DNA of 64,000 nucleotides from Delphinapterus leucas (lineage: Eukaryota; Chordata; Mammalia; Artiodactyla; Monodontidae), in contig NW_022098044.1 of NCBI RefSeq assembly GCF_002288925.2, positions 17,245,490 through 17,309,489 on the forward strand, read 5' to 3'. The notes under the pieces are model-generated. The model searched no databases and was not told where the DNA came from. It saw only the letters and a list, made by a program, of their open reading frames with translations. A program made the position numbers and the translations under genes. The stretch's first letter is position 1. Every line of letters begins with the position of its first letter. Below are positions 1 to 10,078 of this stretch, piece after piece.

Positions 1-1704
1 ATGCATCCCTGGGATAAATCCCACTTGATCATGGTGTATGATCCTTTTCATGTGTTGTTGGATTCTGTTTGCTAGTAGTTTGTTGAGGATTTTTGCATCT
101 TTATTCATCAGTGATATTGGTCTGTAATTTTCTTTTTTTGTAGTATGTTTGTCTGGTTTTGGTATCAGGGTGATGGTGGTCTCATAGAATGAGTATGGGA
201 GTGTTGCATCCTCTGCAATTTTTTGGAAGAGTTTGAGAAGGATGGGTGTTAGCTCTTCTCTAAATGTTTGATAGAATTCACCTGTGAAGCCATCTGGTCA
301 TAGACTTTTGTTTGTTGGAAGATTTTTAATCACAGTTTCAATTTCATTACTTGTGATTGGCCTGTTCATATTTTGTATTTCTTCCTGGTTCAACCTTGGA
401 AGGTTATACCTTTCTACGAATTTGTCCATTTCTTCCAGGTTGTCCATTTTATCGGCATAGAGTTGCTTGTAGTAGTCTCTTAGGATGCTTTGTATTTCTG
501 CGATGTCTTTTGTAACTTCTTCTCCTTCTCATTTCTAATTTTATTGATTTGAGCCTTCTCCCTCTTTTTCTTGGTGAGTCTGGCTAACAGTTTATCAATT
601 TTGTTTATCTTCTCAAAGAACCAGCTTTTAGTTTTATTGATCTTTGCTATTGTTTTCTTTCTTTCTATTTCATTTATTTCTGCTCTGATCTTTATGATTT
701 CTTTCCTTCTATTAACTTTGGGTTTTGTTTGTTCCTCTTTCTCTAGTTCCTTTAGTGTAAGGTTAGATTGCTTATTTGAAATGTTTGTTGTTTCTTTAGG
801 TAGGATTGTATTGCTATAAACTTCCCTCTTAGAACTGCTTTGGTTGCATCCCATAGGTTTTGGATCATCGTGTTTTCATTCTTATTTGTCTCTAGGTATT
901 TTTTGATTTCCTCTTTGTTTTCTTCAGTGATCTCTTGGTTATTTAGTAATGCATTGTTTAGCCTCCATGTGTTTTTGTTCTTTTACATTTTTTTCCCTGT
1001 AATTGATTTCTAATCTCATAGCATTGTGGTCAGAAAAGATGCTTGATATGATTTCAATTTTCTTAAATTTATTGAGGCTTGATGTGTGGCCCAAGATGGG
1101 ATCTATCCTGGAGAATGTTCCGTGTGCACTTAAGAAGAGAGTGTAATCTGTTGTTTTTGGATGGAATATCCTATAAATATCTATTAAATCTATCTGGTCT
1201 ATTGTGTCATTTAAAGCTTGTGTTTCCTTATAAATTTTCTGTTTGGATGATCTGTCCATTGGTGTAAGTGAGGTGTTAAAGTCCACTATTATTGTGTTAC
1301 TGTCAATTTCCTCTTTTGTAGCTTTTAGCAGTTGCCTTATGTATTGAGGTGCTCCTATGTTGGGTGCATATATATTTATAATTGTTATATCTTCTTCTCG
1401 GATTGATCCCTTCATCATTATGTAGTGTCCTTCCTTGTCTCTTGTAACATTCTTTAAAGTCTATTTTATCTGATATGACTATTGCTGCTCCAGCTTTCTT
1501 TTGATTTCCATTTTCATGGAATATCTTTTTCCATCCCCTCACTTTGAGTCTGTATGTGTCCCTAGGTGTGAAGTGGGTCTCTTGCAGACAGCATATATAT
1601 GGATCTTCTTTTTGTATCCATTCAGCAAGCCTGTGTCTTTTGGTTGGAGCATTTAATCCATTCACATTTAAGGTAATTATCGATATGTATGTTCCTATTA
1701 CCAT
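1..1704 (-). pseudogene. L1 ORF2 remnant: endonuclease, linker and start of reverse transcriptase
   Basis: The start Met is at 1704. The apurinic-like endonuclease follows, with NVNGLNAPTKRHR near the start, the catalytic-type QETHF (about 1580), and further on DFNTSLT, SRIDPILGH and SDHNAM. The linker and coiled part (about 490-850) reads [19 protein letters not shown]. At 1-60 the frame reads [11 protein letters not shown], the RT fingers region; the RT active site is outside the window. There is a frameshift near 1445-1455, where bases seem to be missing compared with the family, another between 854 and 939, and another near 480-520. The usual VGDFN reads IVDFN. It cannot encode a working ORF2p. 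Confidence 0.92.
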
Positions 1705-1762
1705 TTTCTTAATTGTTATGAGTTTGTTTTTGTAGGTCCTTTTCTTCTCTTGTGTTTTCCTC

Positions 1763-2710
1763 TTAGAGAAGTTCCTTTAGCATTTGTTGTAGAGCTGGTT
1801 TGGTGGTGCTGAATTCTCTTAGCTTTTGCTTGTCTGTAAAACTTTTGATTTCTCCATCGAATCTGAATGAGATCCTTGCTGGGTAGTGTAATCTTGGTTG
1901 TCAGTTCTTCCCTTTCATCACTTTAAATATCTCATGCCACCGCCTTCTGGCTTGTAGAGTTTCTGCTGAAAAATCAGGTGTTAACCTTATGGGAGTTCCC
2001 TTGTATGTTATTTGTCGTTTTTCTGCTGCTTTCAATAATTTTTCTTTGTCTTTAATTTTGGCAATTTGATTACTATGTGTCTCAGCATGTTTCTCCTTGG
2101 GTTTATCCTGTATGGGACTCTCTGCACTTCCTGGACTTGGGTGGCTATTTCCTTTCCCATGTTAGGGAATTTTTCGACTATAATCTCTTCAAATATTTTC
2201 TCGGGTCCTTTCTCTCTCTCTTCTCCTTCTGGGACCTCTATAATGCAAATGTTGTTGTGTTTAATGTTCTCAGAGGTCTCTTAGGCTGTCTTCATTTCTT
2301 TTCATTCTTTTTTCTTTATTCTGTTCTGCAGCAGTGAATTCCACCATTCTGTCTTCCAGGTCACTTATCCATTCTTCTGCCTCAGTTAGTCTGCTATTGA
2401 TTCCTTCGAGTGTATGTTTAATTTCAGTTATTGTATTTTTCATCTCTGTGTGTTTGTTCTTTAATTCTTCTAGGTTTTTGTTCTTTAATTTTTCTAGGTT
2501 TTTGTTCTTTAATTCTTCTAGGTCTTTGTTAAACATTTCTTTCATCTACTTGATCTTTACCTCCATTCTTTTTCTGAGGTCCTGGATCATCTTCACTATT
2601 ATTTTTCTGAATTCTTTTTCTGGAATGTTGCCTATCTCCACTTCATTTAGTTGTTTTTCTTGGGTTTTATATTGTTCCTTCATCTGGTACATAGCCCTCT
2701 GCCTTTTCAT
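1763..2710 (-). pseudogene. L1 ORF1 remnant (RNA-binding chaperone)
   Basis: The likely start codon is at 2710-2708 (MKRQRAMYQMKEQ on the minus strand) and the stop at 1765-1763, after LKELL. Known L1 ORF1p is a trimeric coiled-coil RNA chaperone. The coiled coil lies at about 2290-2600 and the RRM/CTD at about 1770-2260. An in-frame TAG at 2548-2546, where the family seems to have AAG, and a small deletion with a TGA at 2272-2270 break the frame. The longest surviving piece is 91 codons (2270-2545). The coiled coil has an extra 24-bp repeat, described separately. Confidence 0.88.
2456..2527 (-). repeat. Three 24-bp units inside the ORF1 coiled coil
   Basis: Three consecutive units at 2456-2479, 2480-2503 and 2504-2527 differ by one base each (gttctttaattcttctaggt type). 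On the minus strand each encodes 8 residues of the (D/N)LE(E/K)LKNK type. The unit is in frame, so it would lengthen the coiled coil without breaking it. Confidence 0.93.
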
Positions 2711-3615
2711 CTTGTCTATCTTTCTGTGGATGTGGTTTTTGTTCCACAGGCTGCAGGATTGTAGTTTCTCTTGCTCCTGCTCTCTGCCCTCTGGTGGATG
2801 AGGCTATCTAAGAGGCTTGTGTAAGTTTTCTGATGGGAAGGATTGGTGGTGGGTAGAGCTGGCTCTTGCTCTGGTGGGCAGAGCTCAGTAAAACTTAATC
2901 TGCTTTTCTGTTGATGGGTAGGGCTGGGTTCCTTCCCGTTTGGTTTTTTGGCCTGAGGTGACCCAACACTGGAGCCTACCTGGCTCTTTGTGGGGCTAAT
3001 TGTGGACTCTGGAAGTGCTCACGCTAAGGAGTACTTCCCAGAACTTCTGCTGCCAGTGTCCTTGTCCTAACAGTGAGCAACAGCCACCCCCTGCCTCTGT
3101 AGGAGACTCTCCAACACAAGCAGGTAGGTCTGGTTCAGTCTCCTATGGGGTCACTGCTCCTTCCCCTGGGTCCTGATGCGCACACTACTTCGTGTGAGCC
3201 CTCCAAGAGTCGAGTCTCTGTTTCCGCCAGTCCTGTCAAAGTTCTGCAATCAAATCCCACTAGCCTTCAAAGTCTGATTCTCTAGGAATTTCTCCTCCCA
3301 TTGCCGGACCCCCAGATTGGGAAACCTGACGTGAGGCTCAGAACCTTCATTCCAGTGGGTGGACTTCTGTGGTATAAGTGTTCTCTAGTTTGTGAGTCAC
3401 CCACACAGCCATTATGGGATTTGATTTTATTGTGATTGCGTCCCTCTTACCATCTCATTGTGGCGTCTCCTTTGTCTTTGGATGTGGGATATCATTTTTG
3501 GTCAGTTCCAGTGTCTTCCTGTTGATGATTGTTCAGCAGTTAGTTGTGATTCCGGTGCTCTCACAAGAGGGAGTGAGAGCACATCCTTCTACTCCACCAT
3601 CTTCAACCAAATCCC
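2711..3615 (-). promoter_or_regulatory. L1 5' UTR (internal promoter region)
   Basis: About 900 bp between the L1 5' end and the ORF1 start, more GC-rich than the flanks, is recognisable as a cetacean-type L1 5' UTR. The first ~150 nt on the minus strand run from GAAGATGGTGGAGTAG through GAGAGCACCGGAATCACAAC. In active L1s this region holds the internal RNA polymerase II promoter and an antisense promoter. No activity can be judged here, and several CpGs have become TG or CA, as expected of methylated, decaying copies. Confidence 0.75.
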
Positions 3616-3618
3616 CAT

Positions 3619-3886
3619 GGTGGCTTCTCTCGTTATGGAGCATGGGCTCTACACACCTGGGCTTCAGTAGTTGCAGCACGTGTGCTCAGTAGTCATGACG
3701 TGCAGTCTCTAGGGCATGCAGCCTCCAGTAGTTGTGGCTTGTGAGCTCTAGAGTGCAGGCTCAGTATTTGTGGTGCACGGGCTTAGTTGCTCTGCGACAT
3801 GTGGGATCTTTCTGGACCAGTGATTGAACCCATGTCCCCTGCATCGGTAGGCAGATTCTTAACAACTGCACCACCAGGGAAGTCCC
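3619..3886 (-). mobile_element. CHR-type SINE, older subfamily, cut by the L1
   Basis: The tRNA-like head is at the right end (rc of accaccagggaagtccc at 3870-3886), with the tRNA-like B-box region near 3825. The body contains repeated 'agtagttg' units (3667, 3728 and nearby), typical of the longer cetartiodactyl SINE. Its 3' end and A-rich tail are missing at 3619, exactly where the L1 5' end sits, so the L1 inserted into this SINE and the rest should lie left of the window. Confidence 0.85.
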
Positions 3887-3889
3887 CAC

Positions 3890-4946
3890 TTTATGTATAT
3901 TTGTATGTAAGTATTTATGAAAAGCTCATGTTCATCTTTGATGCAATGGGCTATGTAGTTTGGGAAGGAGATTGGAGCATCACATCTCAGGTAATGGGGA
4001 GACCTGCATTGTTTCTAAACATAATTTTTCATGGGCTTAGTTTGATACTAAGCAGGTCACTTCTCTCTTTTATGCCTCATTTATTCAACAAATGTGCAGA
4101 ATTAGAGGGTTGGACTAGATCACAAGTTTTATTTCCTCAAGAATCTTCACTGCTAATTTTGTAGCTCACAGTGTACTGGATGTGTTTCCATCTCCTGCCT
4201 TGATTTTCCAGTAGATCTCTGAAGTGAGCTAGAGATAGAGACAGACATTGCCTCAGCAAAATGTATTTGGCTTTCCTTGCCATGTGCTTTGTCATCCCTG
4301 ACACTCAAGTGGTTTTATGTAACTATGTGCTGACTTTGTCATTATACCAAAATAGATCCTGTATCATTGTGTCAGAAACACTGCTCTGCGCCCAAGCCTT
4401 ACTGCAAGCTCACATCAAGCTCACAAGATGCTCCGGTTTCTACTTCTGGTCTTATCATCTTCTTCAACTTCTACATTTTGGAAATAGGGGAAGGGTCACC
4501 CGTTTCCTCCCTCTTGGCCCTTGAAAGGCTGCCTTACTCTGGAAGTTCCAGTCCAAGGCACATCATGATTCATCTCTGTCTTTTATCCCACACAGAAAAG
4601 GGCTACTTTGCTCTAGACTCGTGTTCCATTTGCTCACACCTATTTCCTGCCAAAGTAACTATTTCTTCCAAAGAAAATAAAAGATGTCTGAGCCATTCAT
4701 TAATTTCTGCATGTGGAATGAATGAGGAATTGATGTGAGGAGCCCAGCAGTAATGAGGTGATGGCCAAGATGGGATGGGATGAACCAAAAGCAATTCCTT
4801 GCAATGAACAATTAATTATTAAAAATTGGAGTCCAAGTACATTATATTACTAAATCAATCAGCTGCAGCTTAGAGTTTGATTAAAATTAGTGAGTTTAAA
4901 GCCAATTTATTAGAAATAGATTACTATTTTCCATTTAAAGCATATA
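3890..4946. other. Unique sequence, no gene seen
   Basis: No repeat family, RNA gene or convincing exon recognised. Short open frames (up to 125 codons, 3787-4164, and 123 codons, 4367-4738) have no recognisable domain, and the first begins inside the SINE. Confidence 0.6.
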
Positions 4947-5164
4947 TTTTTTTTTGTTTGTTTTTTCTTTTGCGGTACGCATGCCTCTCACTGCTGTGGC
5001 CTCTCCCATTGCCGAGCACAGGCTCCGGACACGCAGGCTCAGCGGCCATGGCTCACGGGCCTAGCCGCTCTGTGGCATGTGGGATCTTCCTGGACCGGGG
5101 CACAAACCCATGTCCCCTGCATCGGCAGGCGGACTCTCAACCACTGTGCTACCCGGGAAGCCCT
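4947..5164 (-). mobile_element. CHR-type SINE
   Basis: The poly-T/TTTG tail (4947-4970) is followed by the reverse complement of a full-length CHR SINE, ending GGGAAGCCCT at 5164. Target duplication: AAAGCATATA (4937-4946) and AAAGTATATA (5165-5174), one mismatch. The SINE has several CpG decays (cacgcaggctc). Confidence 0.95.
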
Positions 5165-5174
5165 AAAGTATATA

Positions 5175-6184
5175 TGTTTCTTGCTCTAGAATTATGATTT
5201 GAGCAATCATATCCTCTCCAGATGATAAATATCTAACCATTGGTAGATTATTTATGGAAAATTTATTTGTACGCATGGCTGTACCTATCCTTTTCATTTC
5301 CAAAAGTGCAGAATAGATTGCCTGGATAGACAATCTATTAGTAGGAGGGATACACAAGCATATGATGGTTGTTTTCCCCCCAAATAGTCTTTCCTTTGTA
5401 TCCCCTTCTCCCTGCTGCACTCTCTCTATCAAAAAAGAGCAGACATATTTGTAAGGAAAACATGTCTTTCTTCAAAGGTTTGAAGATCAGATGTCCTGAA
5501 ATGAATAAACAATGACTAAATAGTTATTTTGTATTTGGCTAATAAACAATATTCTTTGAGGAAAAGAAGGAAGACAAATTGGTATATGAGAGTTTGAGAA
5601 CTATATATGTGGTTCAGCAGAAGACTTGTACCTGAAAAATATTTGGAGTCAGAATAGTTCTGACTCTTGCTGATAATTTATTCTCTTGGCCTTGCATCCA
5701 TCTTTCTCTGTCTTTCCCCCACCCTTGCCTAGTTTCTCTTTTGATTTAGTACCCTTGTGAAGAGTGCCTTTCTCTTTTATATTCATTTTAATCCACACCA
5801 TATACCAAACATAGCTGTCAGAACAGGGATTGTGTGGAAGCAAAAAGCAGTGTTTATATGCAAGTAACTGCAGTAAATATGCCATTTTGGCATGAAAACA
5901 GCAAAAGAGACAATGTCAATGGTTTCTGGAAATTACCTCCATTCTTTCCTGAAATAGAGCTTTGCTATTCTACAAGGAGCCAAGGTCAAAACTTTCCTAT
6001 TCTAAAATCTTAAAGGAGTGACTTTGAGAATCTTACATATTCGCACACAGGGCTTATTTTCAGGCTTACATTTTACATGTTTACAAATGCAATATTTAAT
6101 TTTAGACAGCATTTAGAATAGTATAGATTTGTTTGAGTCCTCCAAAGGACTTAAGCATGAAGATGTTAGTCCTCACTAAAAAAT
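5175..6184. other. Unique, AT-rich sequence
   Basis: Nothing recognised on either strand. Minus-strand open frames here (89 codons at 5163-5432 and 78 codons at 5649-5885) look like chance frames. Confidence 0.6.
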
Positions 6185-6295
6185 GTGAGCTCCCTGAAGG
6201 CAGGGATTTTTGCTTGTTTTGGTCACACTGGTGTTTCCTGTGCCCAGAGTAATGCTTGACACATAGCAGGCACTAAATAAATATTTCTTAAATGA
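6185..6295 (+). repeat. LINE-2 3' end fragment
   Basis: Contains the diagnostic L2 tail: GTGAGCTCCCTGAAGGCAGG, then ACACATAGCAGGCACTAAAT and AAATATTTCTTAAATGAA. This is an ancient, inactive element. The following 250 bp to about 6560 has nothing recognisable beyond an AT-rich run at 6505-6535. Confidence 0.85.
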
Positions 6296-6923
6296 AAAGA
6301 GCAGGTTAAGGCATGAGTCCCGGGGGAAAATCCTAAGATATTTATTTTAGAGTCTCTTGGCAATGAGTTCTAATTGGTTCCCTTTGATGCAAAACCCTTC
6401 CTTTCAGGAGGTGAGTTTTTGAACAGGTAATAAAATTTCCACTGAAAATTAGGAAATGTTTCACCAACATCTACTTCCTTTCTCAAGTTTTAAAATGCAG
6501 GTGTCTTATTTATGTATTATTTATTTATTTTTAGAGTAGCATTAAGAAAAAAAGAAGATGCAATGTGGTAATAATGTCAATTCTCCGTAAACTGATTATA
6601 GGTTTCACACACTCCATGAAAGAATTGTGTAGAAATGTACAACCTGATTCTAAAATTTATATGAAAGTCAAAGAACCCATAATAGCCAGAACAACTTTCA
6701 AAGAGAAGAACAATGTTGAAGGATTTACACTACCTCACTTCAAGACATTATAAAGAAACAGACATCAAGACTGCAGTATTGGCATATGGATAGACAGGTC
6801 TATAAAACAGAATAGAAAGCCCAGAAAAAGACCCAAACTTATATGGTCAATTGATTTTTGACAAACGTGCTATGCCAAAGCTATTTATTAAGAAAGGAAA
6901 TTCTTTTCAAGAAATGATGCAGG

Positions 6924-7336
6924 ATACCGAGTGAAGTAAGTCAGAAAGAGAAAAACAAATACTGTATGCTAACACATATATATGGAACCTAAAAAAAAAA
7001 AAAAGGTTCTGAAGAACCTAGGGGCAGGACAGGAATAAAGACACAGACGTAGAGAATGGACTTGAGGACATGGGGAAGGGGAAGCTGGTATGAAGTTAGA
7101 GAGTGGCATGGACATATATACACTACCAAATGTAAAATAGCCAGTGGGAAGCAGCCACATAGCACAGGGAGATCAGCTCTGTGCTTTGTGTCTACGAGGG
7201 AAAGGATAGGGAGGGTGGGAGGGAGGAAATATGGGGATATATGTTTATGTATAGCTGATTCACTTTGTTATAAAGCAGAAACTAACACACCATTGTAAAG
7301 CAATTATACTCCAATAAAGATGTTAAAGAAAAAAAA
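6924..7336 (+). mobile_element. Younger L1 3' fragment (5' truncated)
   Basis: Begins in the ORF2 C-terminus (GAGTGAAGTAAGTCAGAAAG), runs through the 3' UTR (ACACACCATTGTAAAGCAAT, CCAATAAAGATGTTAAAG) and ends in an A-rich tail near 7336. Flanked by AAGAAATGATGCAGGA (6909-6924) and AAGAAATGTTGCAGGA (7335-7350), a 16-bp duplication with one mismatch. These flanks lie inside the older L1. Confidence 0.92.
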
Positions 7337-7594
7337 GAAATGTTGCAGGAATAACTGGATCTCCATGTGGAAAAGAGAAAATGTTTGATCTCTACTTCAC
7401 AACATATACAAAAAATAAATTTAGATGACTCACAGACCTAAACATAAAAGCTAAAACTCTAAATTTTCTAGAAGAAAAAAAATGAAAAGAATAATCTTTG
7501 TGACCTTGCGGTAGACAAAAATTCTTAGGACACAGAAAGCATCAACCATACAAGAAAAAGTAGAATTTGGATTTCATCAAAACTAAACATTTGG

Positions 7595-7915
7595 TAGTGT
7601 ATATATGTCCATGCCACTCTCTCTACTTTGTCCCAGGTTACCCTTCCCCGTCCCCGTGTCCTTAAGTTCATTCTCTAGTAGGTCCAAATGTAAAACCAAT
7701 AGCTAGTGGGAAGCGGCCGCATAGCACAGGGAGATCAGCTTGGTGCTTTGTTGACCACCTAGAGGGGTGGGATAGGGAAGGTGGGAGGGAGGGAGACGCA
7801 AGAGGGAAGAGATATGGGAACATATGTGTATGTATAACTGATTCACTTTGTTATAAGGCAGAAACTAACACACCATTGTAAAGCAATTCTACTCCAATAA
7901 AGATGTTAAAAAAAC
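7595..7915 (+). mobile_element. Younger L1 3' fragment with 5' inversion (twin priming)
   Basis: 7595-7682 is antisense L1 3' UTR (TAGTGTATATATGTCCATGC, the complement of the GGACATATATACACTA motif). It is followed directly by sense L1 3' UTR 7683-7915 (CCAAATGTAAAACC to AATAAAGATGTTAAAAAAAC). The inverted piece ends where the sense piece begins in the family order, the known signature of twin priming. The flanks share AAACATTT (7585-7592 and about 7919-7926), and old L1 sequence resumes after the insert. Confidence 0.88.
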
Positions 7916-8182
7916 AAACAAACATTTTTCTCTGTGAAACACAGTTAAAGAGAATGAAAAGACAATTCATAGAGTGGGAGAAAATGTTTGCAGATCACAT
8001 ATCTGACAAAGAACTTGTAGCCAGAATATATAAAGAATTCCTACAGTTCAACAATAAAAAGATAGAAAACCTAATTAAAAACGGGCAAAAGACTTGAACA
8101 CTTTACAAAAATTGGCCATCAAGCACAAGAAAAAGAGCTCGTATCAGTGTCATCAGGGAAATGCAATTTAAAACCTTATGAG

Positions 8183-8485
8183 ACAGACGTAGAGAACAAA
8201 CATATGGATACAAAGGGGCAAGCAGGAGTGGGGTGGTGGGATGAATTGGGAGATTGGGATTGACATATATACACTATTGATACTATGTATAAAATAGATA
8301 ACTACTTAGAACCTACTGTATAGCACGGGGAACTCTACTCAATGTTCTTTGGTGACCTAAATGGGAAGGAAATCCAAAAAAGAGGGACTATATGTATATG
8401 TACAGCTGATTCACTTTGCTGTACAGTAGAAACTAACACAACATTGCAAAGCAACTATACTCCAATAAAAATTAATTAAAAAAAC
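8183..8485 (+). mobile_element. L1 3' fragment
   Basis: Reads AGACAGACGTAGAGAAC, then GACATATATACACTAT, CTACTGTATAGCACGGGG, CACTTTGCTGTACAGTAGAA, and TATACTCCAATAAAAATTAA. Target duplications are AACCTTATGAG (8172-8182) and AACCCTATGAG (8486-8496), one mismatch. The subfamily differs from the two upstream inserts in its 3' UTR end (no AAAGATGTT). Confidence 0.9.
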
Positions 8486-8496
8486 AACCCTATGAG

Positions 8497-8815
8497 GCAG
8501 GTAGGGGAGGGGTGGGGGTTGTGTGGAGGGGTGCAAAATGGGTAAAGGGGGTCAAAATGTATAAAATTCAAGTTATAAAATAAATGTCATGGGATATAAT
8601 GTACGGCATGGTCACTATAATTAATAATACCATATTGTATATCAGAAAGCCAGGAGAGTACATCTTAAAAGTTCTCATCACATGCACACAACTTTGTAAC
8701 TATGTGTGGTGATGAATGTTGATTAGATTTATTGTGCCGACCACTTGTCAATATCTAATCATTTATGTTGTACACCTGAAAATAATATGATGTTATATGT
8801 CAAGTCTATCTCAAC
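8497..8815 (+). mobile_element. Older L1 3' UTR fragment
   Basis: Reads GGGTCAAAATGTATAAAATT, then TTGTAACTATGTGTGGTGA, GTTGTACACCTGAAAATAAT and TGTTATATGTCAAGTCTATC, an L1MA/L1M-type 3' UTR. It sits between two pieces of the old host L1, directly next to the previous insert. The previous insert therefore landed at its 5' edge. Confidence 0.78.
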
Positions 8816-9300
8816 CCTCCCCTCCCCACTGTGGTATAGCACTACATACCCACTAGAAAATTTAAAATTAAAATGACCGACAGTATGAAGTGTTGGTGAG
8901 GATGTGAAGCCACTAGGCCTCTACTGCCGGTGGGACTTTAAAATGGTACAAAGTACACTTTGTAATACTGTTTGGGAAATTATTATCTAGTTTAAGATAT
9001 ATCTACACTACAATCCAGGTAATTTTCCCAAAAGAAACAAAGATGGGTGTCCATGAAAAGAATATTCAGAGCAGCATTATTCATAATAGCATCCAAACGG
9101 AAACAACCAAAATGCCCATCCACAAGAGAATGGATGAAAAATTGTGGTATAATAATTTAATGAAAGCTGCTTTATGATATGCAAACCAATACAGAGGAAC
9201 CTCAAAAACAATATGCCAAGTAAAAGAAGCCAGACACAAAACAGTACATACGGTTTAGTTCCGTTTATGAAATTCTAGAACAGAAAAACTACATTATGAA

Positions 9301-9932
9301 GAAAGGCTTTTTCAATGTTAGGATTCATGCCTTTCTCCAATTCTGAAAAACTCTCAGAAGTTTTCTCTCCAAATATTGTCTTTCTCTCCCTTTACTCTGA
9401 CCTTTTGGCGTTCCTATTGGGCACATACTTGCTTAAGTTTATAAAAGGTAATAAATCTTATAGCCTAGGCTTGGCATAGACTTGGTCCACTCCTTCAAAG
9501 AAACATCAGTTCCCAAACAAAAACAAGCTTTCAACGATACAACAAAATAATGGAGAGGTGCTGACCCCCATGCCAGATCCCCTCACTAAGCTTCCCTTTT
9601 GTTCTCATACACCACTCCATTCCAGGGCTAGCTGAGTTTTTGACAAAGAAGCTCAATATTCTATTTCTAGTTTTGGTAAGTTTGCAATTTGGACTTGAAC
9701 ATTGAAGTTTCTTGGTTTTATCCCCCTCTAACTAGTCCTACTCTCAAATGACAGAATAATGGCACTGCTGACATCTTCTGGCTCCTGGGACTCTCAGAAC
9801 TGCCATGGGCTTGGCCACTGGTGTGTGTCCAGGCAGCCTCTCTGGCTCCCTGTCATGCAGATGGGGCCACCATGACCAAGGGCGCTGGCTACTCTTTTGC
9901 AAAAGATAGCAGACGAGTGTGCGTGCATGCAT

Positions 9933-9936
<4 letters not shown>
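9301..9936. other. Mostly unique sequence
   Basis: About 9335-9430 weakly resembles antisense L1 ORF1 (AACTCTCAGAAGTTTTCTC, CTCCAAATATTG), but decay is too great to be sure. The rest shows nothing recognisable. Confidence 0.45.

Positions 9937-9963
<27 letters not shown>
9937..9963. repeat. (AC)n microsatellite
   Basis: An uninterrupted AC run of 13.5 units, preceded by a degenerate ATAC and GTGTGCGTGCATGC stretch. Confidence 0.97.
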
Positions 9964-10037
9964 GCCAAAAAAAAATATGAGTAATTCTTAGAACCTAAAG
10001 AAATTTGTGTATTCCTAAACCCCTTTCAAATAAAAAA

Positions 10038-10038
<1 letters not shown>

Positions 10039-10077
<39 letters not shown>
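10039..10077. repeat. (TG)n microsatellite
   Basis: An uninterrupted TG run of 19.5 units following an A7 tract. It is complementary to the AC run 75 bp upstream. Confidence 0.97.

Positions 10078-10078
<1 letters not shown>

Larger units (their letters stand above)
1..3615 (-). mobile_element. LINE-1, 5' half with 5' end present (3' part beyond window)
   Basis: Reading the minus strand from about 3615 down to 1 gives, in order, an L1 5' UTR, ORF1, the inter-ORF spacer and ORF2 as far as the fingers of the reverse transcriptase. The 5' terminus (AAGATGGTGGAGTAGAAGG on the minus strand, about 3590-3608) is the GC-rich start I associate with cetartiodactyl L1, so this copy is not 5' truncated. 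Both ORFs are broken by indels and stops, so it is not autonomous. The catalytic FADD motif, 3' UTR, poly-A and left target duplication would lie left of position 1. The exact 5' boundary is uncertain by about 10 bp. Confidence 0.93.
6565..9300 (+). mobile_element. Old 5'-truncated L1, split by four later L1 insertions
   Basis: Pieces of one ancient ORF2 3' region lie in order at about 6565-6908, 7354-7594, 7921-8182 and 8820-9300. They match the usual L1 succession: AATAGCCAGAACAACTTTC, then TCAATTGATTTTTGACAAA, TTCTAGAAGAAAA, GAGTGGGAGAAAATGTTTGC, ATCAGGGAAATGCAATTTAA, and AGCAGCATTATTCATAATAG. Between the pieces are L1 3' fragments, most with short target duplications. Reading frame is lost in many places. 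Its own 3' UTR and tail are not recognisable after 9300. Confidence 0.88.

Noticed and set aside
1..3615. Possibility that the L1 is still mobile
   Set aside because: ORF1 has an in-frame TAG (2548-2546) and a frameshift; ORF2 has at least three frameshifts within the visible half.
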